Part shown: in pieces, positions 34,091 through 41,982 of the stretch
How positions within the stretch are numbered: the first letter of the stretch is position 1
Layout of the letters: the number at the start of each line of letters is the position of its first letter
Assembly: GCA_947259585.1 (NCBI GenBank)
Contig: CAMYMV010000008.1
Span: 62,001 to 126,000 of the forward strand
Direction of reading: 5' to 3'
Length of the DNA: 64,000 nucleotides
Origin: an uncultured Gemmatimonadales bacterium
Lineage (GTDB): Bacteria > Gemmatimonadota > Gemmatimonadetes > Palauibacterales > Palauibacteraceae
Translations under genes and position numbers: made by a program
Notes under the pieces: model-generated
What the model was told of the DNA's origin: nothing
Database searches by the model: none
What the model saw: only the letters and a program-made list of their open reading frames with translations

Positions 34091-34834
34091 TCAGTCGCCG
34101 GCTGCGTCAATGATGGTGGCCCGCTCCACGTAGTCCAGCTGTGGGAACTCGCTCTCCAGGTACGCGTTCCCCTCCGCCTGGATTCGGCCCTGGCTCGGGC
34201 CGGCACCGCGGGGCGCACCTTCCCCATAGCCGGAGTGGAGCTCGTCGACCACTTCCATCCCGCTGACGACGACGCCGAACGGTGCGAAAAGCTGTCCGTC
34301 CAGCGCCGAGTTGTCGCCGAAGTTGATGAAGATCTGGGTCGTACGCGTGTTGGGTCCCGCCATCGCGTAGCTGACGTAACCTCGCGTGTTTGATTGCGCC
34401 ACGGGATCATCCGGAATCGCGAGGACTCGCCACACGGCCGACACCTGGGGATCTCCGGAGATCCCGAGCTGCGCCATGAAGCCGTCCAGCACGCGGAAGA
34501 ACCGGACATCGTCGTAAAAGCCGTTGCTGACCAGGTTATAGAACCGGTCGGCGCCGTTCGGCGCCCACTCGCGGTGGACTTCGATGATGAAGTCGCCCTT
34601 GCTGGTCTCGAATCTCGCCTGGAATACGTCTGGAGCGGTCTCGTTCATCGCCTCGCTGGCCGGGTTCAGGAGTGGGTTGGCGGACGGTGTGCCCTCGGCG
34701 GATCCGGCGGTAGGCTGGTCCGACTCGGCGTCGCCGGCGCCTCGCGCCTCATCGCCGTCGCCCTCTCCAGCACATGCCGCGAAGGCCAGGCTCAGGGCCA
34801 GCGCCGACGCACGGACAGATCTGGCTGTGCTCAT
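34091..34834 (-). CDS. cyclophilin-type peptidyl-prolyl isomerase lipoprotein
   Basis: A 247-residue exported foldase. The start at 34834 gives a signal peptide ending in a lipobox-like F-A-A-C, so the mature protein is probably lipid-anchored. An acidic/glycine-rich linker (about 22-60) precedes the cyclophilin domain, which has F-Y-N-L-V-S-N-G-F-Y, R-V-L-D-G-F-M-A-Q-L-G and I-F-I-N-F-G-D-N-S motifs. The canonical Q-G-G-D is replaced by Q-L-G-I-S-G-D, a variant seen in bacterial periplasmic forms. It is first in a run with the response regulator (stop 11 bases from that start) and the histidine kinase. An inverted repeat (34865-34871 with 34878-34884) lies upstream. Confidence 0.88.
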   Translation of the reverse strand: MSTARSVRASALALSLAFAACAGEGDGDEARGAGDAESDQPTAGSAEGTPSANPLLNPASEAMNETAPDVFQARFETSKGDFIIEVHREWAPNGADRFYNLVSNGFYDDVRFFRVLDGFMAQLGISGDPQVSAVWRVLAIPDDPVAQSNTRGYVSYAMAGPNTRTTQIFINFGDNSALDGQLFAPFGVVVSGMEVVDELHSGYGEGAPRGAGPSQGRIQAEGNAYLESEFPQLDYVERATIIDAAGD

Positions 34835-35321
34835 TGGCTCCTTCCCACTCGTCGTGGCTTTTCCCCGTCGGCTCGCTCCGACGGCGGACGCGTCGTGCAG
34901 CCCTCGAAGGAGAGCCTCGCGCGCCACCTGAGTATACCCGTACGACAGGGTCCACGAAAATCCACCACGTCTGCACGCGCCATGCCCGGGCCCCTCACGG
35001 TCCTCAATTACCTAAGTGTCAGCATCATATGTCATAGTCTACGATATTACCACATAACGTCATACACTACTCGTCACAGCTTAGCTTGGGGTTGTTCGAG
35101 CCACATTCCGAGAAACCTCGGTGTCGCTCCCGCCCCTCAGCCGCGGCGGTGGGCTCCACCCAGACATCCGGCGCCGGACACCCGACTCCGTTCGAACCCG
35201 AATCATGCTGGCCCCCCACATCCTCACAGGCTAACCTGATCGGAACAACTCGCCGACCCGTCGAACGACCCCGGCGACCGCGGCCCTTCGACCTTCAACC
35301 CTATGGCACCGGAGTTTCCTC
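34835..35321. promoter_or_regulatory. long divergent intergenic region with repeated TGTCA-type motifs
   Basis: About 490 bases separate the isomerase gene from the DUF481 gene. The part around 35005-35085 is much richer in A and T than its surroundings and contains four similar heptamers: TGTCAGC at 35017, TGTCATA at 35030, CGTCATA at 35058 and CGTCACA at 35072, with spacings of 13, 28 and 14 bases. A perfect seven-base inverted repeat (34865-34871 and 34878-34884) sits close to the isomerase start. I see no gene here. A promoter or operator region is the simplest reading, unproven. Confidence 0.4.
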
Positions 35322-36383
35322 ATGCGCCGAACGCTTGGATATCGGGCCCGTCTATCCGTCGGTTCCGTGGCGACCGGTCTCTTTGCCCTCGTCCTCTGCG
35401 CCAGCCCGGCGGAGGCTCAGAAGACCGATGTACTCGTGCTGAGCAACGGAGACCACGTCACGGGTGAGATCAAGGAGTTCACGAGGGGGCTGGTGCGCCT
35501 CTCGACCGATCCGATGGGCACGGTATACGTGAAGTGGGAGGACATCCTCTCGATCACCAGCGACAAGACGTTCGAGATCGAGCTGCAGTCGGGTCAGAAG
35601 TTCTTCGGCTCGATCCGGCCGTCCGAGGCGTCCGGGGAGGACGAGATCGTCACCGGCGAGGCCAGGGTGCCGGTCCGGCATCTCTCCGTCGTAAAGGCGA
35701 CACCGATCAAGGACACGTTCTTGTCGCGGCTGTCTGGTTCGATCGATCTGGGGCTCTCCTTACTGCAGCAGAACACCCAGTTCGACTACAATCTCTCGGC
35801 GGATATCGGATATCGAGCCGCCAACTCGTTGACCCGCCTCGACATCAGCTCGATCGTCCGTCTACAGAACCAGGCCGAGACCACGAACCGCCAGAGCTAT
35901 ACGCTCGCCCACATCCACTCCTTCGCCCCCAAGTGGTTTTGGGCGGGGCTGGGCGTCTTCGATGCCAACGCCGAGCTGAGTCTCGTCGGGCGAGGCACCG
36001 GCGGCGGCGGTGCCGGCCGCTATTTCGTGCAGACGAACAAGGTCAGCCTGCTCACCTGGGGCGGCCTGTCATACTCTTACGAGAAGTTCGAGGACCAAGC
36101 CGGCGACAACGTGCTGAACGGGATCATCTCGACCATGTTCGACTTCTTCATCGTCCGAGGCCGGAAGTCCGACATCACGGTCAACCTGGACGTGATTCCG
36201 AGCCTCAGCCAGGGCGGGCGGGTGCGCCTCGAGGCCAACGCGGAGGGTCGGCACGAGTTCTTCAAGGATTTCTTCTTCAAGCTGAAGATCTTCAACAGCT
36301 ACGACAGCAAGCCTCCGACGGAAGGGACTACGCGCAAGAACGACTTCGGCCTCACGACGTCGGTGGGCTGGTCGTTCGGGTAG
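35322..36383 (+). CDS. DUF481 family outer membrane protein
   Basis: A 353-residue exported protein. After a signal peptide (cleavage near A-E-A-Q, residue 33) comes a small beta domain of about 90 residues (V-L-S-N-G-D-H-V-T-G-E-I, V-K-W-E-D-I-L-S-I). From about residue 130 follows a predicted barrel in the DUF481 pattern (salt-induced outer membrane protein-like), ending in the aromatic strand T-S-V-G-W-S-F-G. The two-part layout, with an Sm-like or bacterial-SH3-like head and a DUF481 barrel, is common in several phyla. The function is not established. Confidence 0.82.
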   Translation: MRRTLGYRARLSVGSVATGLFALVLCASPAEAQKTDVLVLSNGDHVTGEIKEFTRGLVRLSTDPMGTVYVKWEDILSITSDKTFEIELQSGQKFFGSIRPSEASGEDEIVTGEARVPVRHLSVVKATPIKDTFLSRLSGSIDLGLSLLQQNTQFDYNLSADIGYRAANSLTRLDISSIVRLQNQAETTNRQSYTLAHIHSFAPKWFWAGLGVFDANAELSLVGRGTGGGGAGRYFVQTNKVSLLTWGGLSYSYEKFEDQAGDNVLNGIISTMFDFFIVRGRKSDITVNLDVIPSLSQGGRVRLEANAEGRHEFFKDFFFKLKIFNSYDSKPPTEGTTRKNDFGLTTSVGWSFG

Positions 36384-36422
36384 GCGCGAGCCGGGTGGCT
36401 GCCGACTACCGACGCGCGAGAG

Positions 36423-37028
36423 TCAGCCGTGCTCCCAGTCGCCCGGATCGTCCGAGGAGCTCGGGGACAACCCCAACATTTCGCCTTCCGTCGTTCCTCC
36501 GAGACCCTGAACGGTCCGGTTCGCGTAGGCGAAGTAGGCCGTGACCTGGTTCACCTCCAGGATCTCGCCATCCAATAGGCCAGCGGCCCGAAGTCGCTCG
36601 ACATCCTCCTCCGTGATCGAGGCGGGGTCCTGGGTCAGCCGCTCCGCGTAGCGCAGGATCTCGACCTCGCGCTCCTCTAACACCTCCGCCAGGGCACCCG
36701 TTTCCATCGCGCCTCGCATCGCGTCGGCGCGCTCGTCATCGGCCAGGAGGCGACGCAACCCCTCGAAGTGATGGGCCAGGCAGTAGTCGCAGCCGTTCAG
36801 AAGGCTCACGTAAGTACCGATCAACTCCAGCAGCCAGATCGGAAGCCGGTTGCCGGTGTGGTGGAGCGCGCTCTTGTAAAGAGCGAGATGGCTCTCGAGC
36901 GTGTGAGGCCGGAGGCTGTGAAGCAGCAAGATGTTGTCGATCTGGCCGTCCGGGCCGCACACCCGGTCGTAGATTCTGCGTAGCCGTCCGTCCGAGTCCT
37001 CGTAGCCGATCGTCTCGATCCAGCTCAA
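36423..37028 (-). CDS. AhpD/carboxymuconolactone decarboxylase-family peroxidase-related protein
   Basis: A 201-residue helical protein of the AhpD-like superfamily. The redox and proton-relay motif is visible as N-G-C-D-Y-C-L-A-H-H (C-x2-C-x3-H) around residue 80, the arrangement used by alkylhydroperoxidase-type and peroxidase-related enzymes. The C-terminal half has the helical segments seen in the longer peroxidase-related members. The start is TTG, overlapping the cupin stop by four bases (TTGA). It is last in a four-gene operon with a lipoprotein, a KOW protein and a cupin. Confidence 0.85.
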   Translation of the reverse strand: MSWIETIGYEDSDGRLRRIYDRVCGPDGQIDNILLLHSLRPHTLESHLALYKSALHHTGNRLPIWLLELIGTYVSLLNGCDYCLAHHFEGLRRLLADDERADAMRGAMETGALAEVLEEREVEILRYAERLTQDPASITEEDVERLRAAGLLDGEILEVNQVTAYFAYANRTVQGLGGTTEGEMLGLSPSSSDDPGDWEHG

Positions 37029-37375
37029 GCGACCGATCCGCTCCCAGCCCTGCCCATCGCCTCAATGCGGATCGCGTCGAGGCTGACGACGGACGTGTCT
37101 CCGACGACCTCGGCGCTGTGCGAGGTTCCTCTTGGCACGGCGAGACAGTCGCCGGCCTCGAGGATCACTTCCGTTCCCTCGACAGTCATCCGGAAGCGGC
37201 CGGAGACGACCGCGTCGATCTTGTCTACCGGATGAGTGTGCTCGGCGAAGAAGGTGCCGGGAGGATACACGTATCGGGAGGCACGATATCCCAGCGCCTC
37301 GAGCCTCGTTCGGAGCGCTTCCTCCGTCGGTGGTCCGTCTCGCTCCTCATCCCAGCGCTCGAGGCCCGCTAACAC
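37025..37375 (-). CDS. small cupin-domain protein
   Basis: A 116-residue single-domain cupin. The metal-binding motifs are recognisable: motif 1 as H-T-H-P with a following acidic/lysine stretch (F-F-A-E-H-T-H-P-V-D-K), and motif 2 as P-R-G-T-S-H (P-x3-x-H). There is a helical N-terminal extension of about 35 residues. Such proteins may bind metals or small molecules or act as isomerases; the sequence does not say which. It starts with GTG three bases after the KOW gene and overlaps the AhpD-like gene. Confidence 0.85.
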   Translation of the reverse strand: MLAGLERWDEERDGPPTEEALRTRLEALGYRASRYVYPPGTFFAEHTHPVDKIDAVVSGRFRMTVEGTEVILEAGDCLAVPRGTSHSAEVVGDTSVVSLDAIRIEAMGRAGSGSVA

Positions 37376-37378
37376 CGC

Positions 37379-37699
37379 TCAGTCGATCTCCTCGGCGCCC
37401 TCGACCCGGATTCCGAGACGTTCGAGGTGCGTGGGGTCGACGCGAGCGCTCGCGAGGCTGCGGCGCGTCTCGACGGCGACACGCAGCTTACCGCTTGGCA
37501 GAACGCCCTCGACCACGCCCGTCTGGCCCTCGAATATGCCGCCGGTGATCAGAACCTCTTCACCGATTTCGAGGGCGCGGTCACCGGCGTGGTTCCGAGC
37601 ATCCGCATCCAGATCTCTCTGGCCGACGGGCTCCAGATCGCCCGGGCCCGTCTGCTGGGGTACGGACGAAGACGTCCGCCCGGAATCGGGCGAGCTCAC
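37379..37699 (-). CDS. KOW-domain protein
   Basis: A protein of about 106 residues. The frame is open from 38038, but the first 113 codons lie over the lipoprotein gene and are shadow-like. The GTG at 37699 overlaps the lipoprotein stop by four bases (GTGA). The first 40 residues are polar and disordered. Residues 42-90 look like a KOW/SH3-like barrel: I-G-E-E-V-L-I-T-G-G-I-F-E-G-Q-T-G-V-V followed by G-K-L-R-V-A-V. KOW domains bind RNA, ribosomal proteins or other proteins (NusG, L24). There is no NGN domain, so this is not a standard NusG. Confidence 0.68.
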   Translation of the reverse strand: MSSPDSGRTSSSVPQQTGPGDLEPVGQRDLDADARNHAGDRALEIGEEVLITGGIFEGQTGVVEGVLPSGKLRVAVETRRSLASARVDPTHLERLGIRVEGAEEID

Positions 37700-38070
37700 G
37701 GATTCTCGTCTCCGGGGTTGGTCGCGAGGATGACCGCGACGACGATGGCCGCTGCTCCCGCGATGGAAAGCACCGTGAGCCCGACGTTCGACCCTCGGAA
37801 CTCCAGCTTCTCGATCTCCGCGATCGCCACCATCGGCCGCTGCTCTCCATCGATCGATCTGGTCAGGCTGTCCCCCTGCACGGTCGGTGAGTCCAGCTCC
37901 ATAACCCGGCCATCCATGGTCGTGACGCGGACCCTGTCGGGCTCGTTCTTCTCCACCGTCGACGCGATCGGCGATTCGACCGTCGTCCACTTCTGGCAGG
38001 CCGTCAGCGTGGTGAGCGTCAGCAGGAGCGCGAGACACCTGCCCAGGCGGCTGCGAGCGACGTCGCGCAT
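37696..38070 (-). CDS. lipoprotein of unknown function
   Basis: A 124-residue protein with a classical lipoprotein signal (L-L-L-T-L-T-T-L-T-A-C, cysteine near residue 25). The mature part has a short beta-rich region (R-V-R-V-T-T-M-D-G-R-V-M-E-L, V-A-I-A-E-I-E-K-L-E) and then one C-terminal hydrophobic helix (about 97-117) near the end. The beta-rich part resembles small Sm-like heads that follow lipoboxes in several envelope proteins. The start at 38070 is chosen because the longer frame from 38169 runs over the TPR gene's end. It is the first gene of the operon with the KOW, cupin and AhpD-like genes. Confidence 0.7.
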   Translation of the reverse strand: MRDVARSRLGRCLALLLTLTTLTACQKWTTVESPIASTVEKNEPDRVRVTTMDGRVMELDSPTVQGDSLTRSIDGEQRPMVAIAEIEKLEFRGSNVGLTVLSIAGAAAIVVAVILATNPGDENP

Positions 38071-38134
38071 CGGTTTCTCCTGGTACGATCCGGGGGAGAG
38101 AGGTTTCCGTCGGACGCCTCGAATCTGGACGATT

Positions 38135-39937
38135 CTAGCCCGCGGCCGAAGCGGCCAGCAAGGAAACACGCTGCGGCAAGTCGGCCATCATCGGCACATC
38201 CACCAGGGCCTCTCCCCAGTGCTCGAGGATCTCTCCATAAGCGGCCAGGGCCTCATCGTCCCGATCCAGAAGCTCGAGCGCCCTTCCCCTCGCGTAGAGG
38301 AGGGCGTGGTAGCGGACCGGCGGAAGCCGGGACGACTCGTGCAGGTGAACGAACTTCGAGGCGTCGATCAGATCGAGGGCCTTTTGGCCCCGCTCAACCT
38401 CCAGCAGACGCCAGACCGCCGGGTTCAGAAGCGCCGGCCTCGGGCTCGCCAGCAGCTCCTCGACATCGGAACCGGCAGAAGTCAGCATGTCCTCCAGCTT
38501 GGCCGGAAGTGTGCCTTCCGCGACCAGTGCCGTCGCGTAGCGGGAGAGGGACTCGTCAAACAGACCCTCCCAGGCGTACGCATCCCCCATCAGGAGCAGC
38601 GCGTGCGATCGAAGGATCGGGTCTGCCGACTCCACGTGTGGAGCCAGCTCCTCCCGAGCGGCGGTAGGCCGATTCTCGCGCAGATAGCTCGCCGTGAGCA
38701 GCTCCAGCGCCGGCACCCCTGCCCGCCCTGAGATCGCCTCTCGGTATTTCTCGCGGGCCGCCTCGTGCTGGCCCGCCTCTTCGAGGAGCCTCCCCATCGA
38801 GAGCGCAGCGCGCGGCCCCTTCTCTTCCATCTCGGCATACTTGGCCATCAGCGGGCCGGCCGAGACCGTGTCGCCCTTCTTCAACGCCAGCTCCGCCAGC
38901 GCCTCGTACGCTCGTGGGTCCTCGGCGAGGTCCAGGATCTCGGTAAGCAGCGCGCGCTGCTCCGCCTCCCGGCCCGGCATGAGGCCGTACATCTCGACGA
39001 GGGCGAAACGGCCCTCTACGTCGCTCGTGTCGAGCCCCTTCCATCGCGTCCGGAGGTCCGAGAGGTAATCCCGGTACCGTCCGAGATCCCCCAGAGCCAA
39101 CGGCGATCGCTCCATCCTGACAGTCGCGACTCTCAACTCCGGCACCTCCTGCGTGCGTTCCGCGACCTGCGTGGCCAACTCTCGAGCCACCGTGTCGGCC
39201 AGAGCGAAGAGGTCGCTTCCGCGAGCCCGACCCACGCCGACCAACGTGCCGTCCGAGAGGTCGATCAGCTGAGCGTCCAGGGTGAGGTCGCCGAGCTGGC
39301 CCAGAACCGATCCGCGTGCCATCAACCGGGCTCCCGAGCGCGAAGCGATGTCGAGGGCGAACTGATCCGGGATTCTCTCGGTCTCCTCCCGGCCCTCTTC
39401 ACGCAGGAGATCGAAGAGGCGCTGTGGGCTGACGACCTCAACCCCCGAGAGCTGCGCCAGATTGCTCGTCAGGATGTCCGAGACGCCCGGACCCAGCCAA
39501 TCCAGGCTGTCGGCGCCCGTGCTGTTCGTAAAGGGGAGGATGGCTACCGAGCCCGCGCCGAGATCGGTCGTGGCCACCAGGGGAGCCCGCGCCCCCGCTT
39601 CGCCGAAAGAGGAAGCCGTCTCCTCACCCGTGCTGATCCGATACGTCCCGATGCCGGCCAGCACGAAGAGCGTGGTGAGGATCGCCAGCTCGCTTCGCTC
39701 GACCTCCTGCCTGCCGTGCTCGCCGTGATACCAGGCGATGACCAGCACGGCCGGCAGGCCGAGCACGAGAAGCAGGATCACGACGCTTACGAGCTTCTGC
39801 GACAGCTCGTAGTTCTGGACGAAGAAGTTGGTCGCCTCCAGAAGTGCCCAGGCGCCCCCCAGGTAGAGAATGCCTACCTGAAACATCTTCCGGCTGTGTA
39901 GGGCCCGGATGAGGTTGGAGATGGGAGCTGTGATCAT
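38135..39937 (-). CDS. membrane protein with TolB/FlgO-like domain and tetratricopeptide region
   Basis: A 600-residue protein. The N-terminal 90 residues carry two membrane segments (about 20-36 and 46-68) and a third at about 83-98, leading to an export-side domain. Residues 130-270 contain the block V-A-I-L-P-F-T-N and S-D-I-L-T-S-N-L-A-Q-L, as in the FlgO/TolB N-terminal-like domain found behind many serine/threonine kinases and adenylate cyclases in this kind of bacterium. The rest (about 330-590) is helical in repeated 34-residue style (A-Y-E-A-L-A-E-L-A-L-K-K-G-D), indicating TPRs. There is no kinase or cyclase domain. A scaffolding or signalling role is inferred. Confidence 0.72.
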   Translation of the reverse strand: MITAPISNLIRALHSRKMFQVGILYLGGAWALLEATNFFVQNYELSQKLVSVVILLLVLGLPAVLVIAWYHGEHGRQEVERSELAILTTLFVLAGIGTYRISTGEETASSFGEAGARAPLVATTDLGAGSVAILPFTNSTGADSLDWLGPGVSDILTSNLAQLSGVEVVSPQRLFDLLREEGREETERIPDQFALDIASRSGARLMARGSVLGQLGDLTLDAQLIDLSDGTLVGVGRARGSDLFALADTVARELATQVAERTQEVPELRVATVRMERSPLALGDLGRYRDYLSDLRTRWKGLDTSDVEGRFALVEMYGLMPGREAEQRALLTEILDLAEDPRAYEALAELALKKGDTVSAGPLMAKYAEMEEKGPRAALSMGRLLEEAGQHEAAREKYREAISGRAGVPALELLTASYLRENRPTAAREELAPHVESADPILRSHALLLMGDAYAWEGLFDESLSRYATALVAEGTLPAKLEDMLTSAGSDVEELLASPRPALLNPAVWRLLEVERGQKALDLIDASKFVHLHESSRLPPVRYHALLYARGRALELLDRDDEALAAYGEILEHWGEALVDVPMMADLPQRVSLLAASAAG

Positions 39938-40218
39938 ATCCGTCTGTCTTGCTGCCCGAGATCAGTGCGCGACACGACTTCGATCCACCTGGTTCGACGC
40001 TGACAGCCCCTCACTGGTTGCATCGGCACGCGGGATTCGCACCGCCCTTCTCGTAAGAAGATGCCCGATCTTCTCGAATTGCGGAAGACAGGGGGCGGAT
40101 CGGTAAGCCGCTGGTCGCCGGCGGTGTGAAACGGTATGCTTTCGGAGAGACGTCGTACCCGAACCGACCTCGCCAGCGTCCCCACGATCCGAGATCCCGA
40201 GATTCATGGAGTGGTCCG

Positions 40219-41955
40219 ATGAAACGTCTTCTCGATTTCAAGACCGTTCTCGTCCTTCTCTTCCTCGCCGGGGCCTGTCGGCCCGGCGACCAGCGAGCCG
40301 AGACAGACGGGGATCCGACCGAGCCGGGGCGTGTCACCTCCGCGTCGGTGGAAGCTGCGCTCGGGAGCGTCACCGCTGACGGGCTCCTGTCGCACATCGA
40401 GGTTCTCTCCTCGGATGAATACGAGGGCCGCGCCCCAGGGACAGCCGGTGAGGAGCTCACCGTCGACTACCTGACCGGGCGATTCCAGGAGCTGGGCATC
40501 GAGCCGGGCAACCCGGACGGGACGTTCATCCAGGACGTGCCGCTCGTGGGCCTGACGGCCGAGGTGACGGAGGCCGCGTTCCTGGTGGGAGGCGAACTGG
40601 TTCCGATGAAGGGGAAGGAGGATTATACCGCCTTCACCTCCCTGGTGGAGCCCGAGGTCTCGATCCGCGACTCGGAGATCGTCTTCGTCGGCTACGGCGT
40701 CGCGGCACCCGAGTACGATTGGGACGACTTCAAGGGCGCCGACCTGGCGGGTAAGACGCTTCTGATGCTCGTCAACGATCCGGCGATCCCCGACCCGATC
40801 GACCCGTCGGCGCTTGACCCGGAGATGTTCAACGGGCGGGCGATGACCTACTACGGCCGCTGGACCTATAAGTACGAGATCGCCGCCGAGCTCGGCGCGG
40901 CAGCTGTCTTCGTGATCCACGAGACCGATCCCGCCGGGTATCCATGGGCGGTGCCGGCCGCGAATTGGGGTCGGGAGCGCTTTATCATCGCCGCCGATGG
41001 AGAAGCTTCCAGGCCGGCCCCAATCACCGGCTGGATGCAGCTCGACGCCACGAGACGACTCCTCGACGCGGCCGGCCTCGACTTCGATGAGATGAAGGCC
41101 GCCGCCGCGGATGCGGCGTTTCGGCCCGTCGAGCTCGGAGGCACCGCCAGCGTGACGGTGCGCAACGAGATCCGCGAGATCAGCTCCCGGAACGTGCTGG
41201 CGAAGCTCGAGGGGTCGGATCCCGACCTGGCGGACGAGTACGTGGTCTTCACGGCCCACTGGGATCATCTGGGAAAGAACGAGAGTCTGGAAGGCGACCA
41301 GATCTACAACGGTGCCAAGGACAACGCGTCCGGCACCGCCGGGCTGCTCGAGATAGCCCGCGCCTTCGCGACGCTGGAGGTTCCGCCCAGTCGGTCGATC
41401 CTCTTTCTGGCGGTGACCGCGGAGGAGAAGGGCCTGCTGGGGGCCAAGTACTACGCGCAGAACCCCCTGTATCCGCTTGAGAAGACCCTCGCGAACATCA
41501 ACATGGACGGAGCGAACCTCTGGGGCCGTACGGAAGACATCGTCGTCGTCGGGCTGGGCAACTCCACCCTGGATGACGTGTTGACCACGGCGGCGGACGA
41601 GATGGGTCGGGTGGTGCTGCCCGACCCGGAGCCCGAGAAGGGCTTCTTCTATCGCTCCGATCACTTCGAGTTCGCCAAGGAAGGGGTGCCGGCCCTGTAC
41701 GTGGACGAGGGCACGCTCTTTGTCGGCAAGCCCGAGGGATACGGAGACGAGCGGCGTGTCGAGTACACCTCCCGGGACTACCACAAGCCGTCCGACGAGG
41801 TGAAGCCCGATTGGGATCTCGCGGGAGCCGTGGACGATTTTCGGCTGCTCTTCCTGGTCGGGAACGCGGTCGCCGAGGCGGACGCGTGGCCCGAGTGGAA
41901 GCCCGGCACCGAGTTCAAGGCGACGCGGGAGGCGATGCTCTCCGCGTCCGACTAA
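40219..41955 (+). CDS. M28-family zinc aminopeptidase lipoprotein with PA domain
   Basis: A secreted peptidase of about 578 residues. The start at 40219 follows a GGAGTGG ribosome binding site and gives a signal peptide with lipobox L-A-G-A-C. The two-zinc site of M28 peptidases is complete: H-W-D-H (H and D), D in [12 protein letters not shown] in T-A-E-E-K-G, D in N-M-D-G-A and H in Y-R-S-D-H-F. A protease-associated-type insert occupies about residues 130-290. It is expected to release N-terminal residues from peptides outside the inner membrane. It is monocistronic and converges on the S9 peptidase gene. Confidence 0.92.
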   Translation: MKRLLDFKTVLVLLFLAGACRPGDQRAETDGDPTEPGRVTSASVEAALGSVTADGLLSHIEVLSSDEYEGRAPGTAGEELTVDYLTGRFQELGIEPGNPDGTFIQDVPLVGLTAEVTEAAFLVGGELVPMKGKEDYTAFTSLVEPEVSIRDSEIVFVGYGVAAPEYDWDDFKGADLAGKTLLMLVNDPAIPDPIDPSALDPEMFNGRAMTYYGRWTYKYEIAAELGAAAVFVIHETDPAGYPWAVPAANWGRERFIIAADGEASRPAPITGWMQLDATRRLLDAAGLDFDEMKAAAADAAFRPVELGGTASVTVRNEIREISSRNVLAKLEGSDPDLADEYVVFTAHWDHLGKNESLEGDQIYNGAKDNASGTAGLLEIARAFATLEVPPSRSILFLAVTAEEKGLLGAKYYAQNPLYPLEKTLANINMDGANLWGRTEDIVVVGLGNSTLDDVLTTAADEMGRVVLPDPEPEKGFFYRSDHFEFAKEGVPALYVDEGTLFVGKPEGYGDERRVEYTSRDYHKPSDEVKPDWDLAGAVDDFRLLFLVGNAVAEADAWPEWKPGTEFKATREAMLSASD

Positions 41956-41982
41956 CCGGCAAAGCAGCGGGCGGGCCGGCCC

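Noticed and set aside
35150..35230. possible tRNA suggested by GTTCGAACCC near 35190
   Set aside because: The bases on either side do not form a T-stem, and no anticodon or acceptor stem could be paired.
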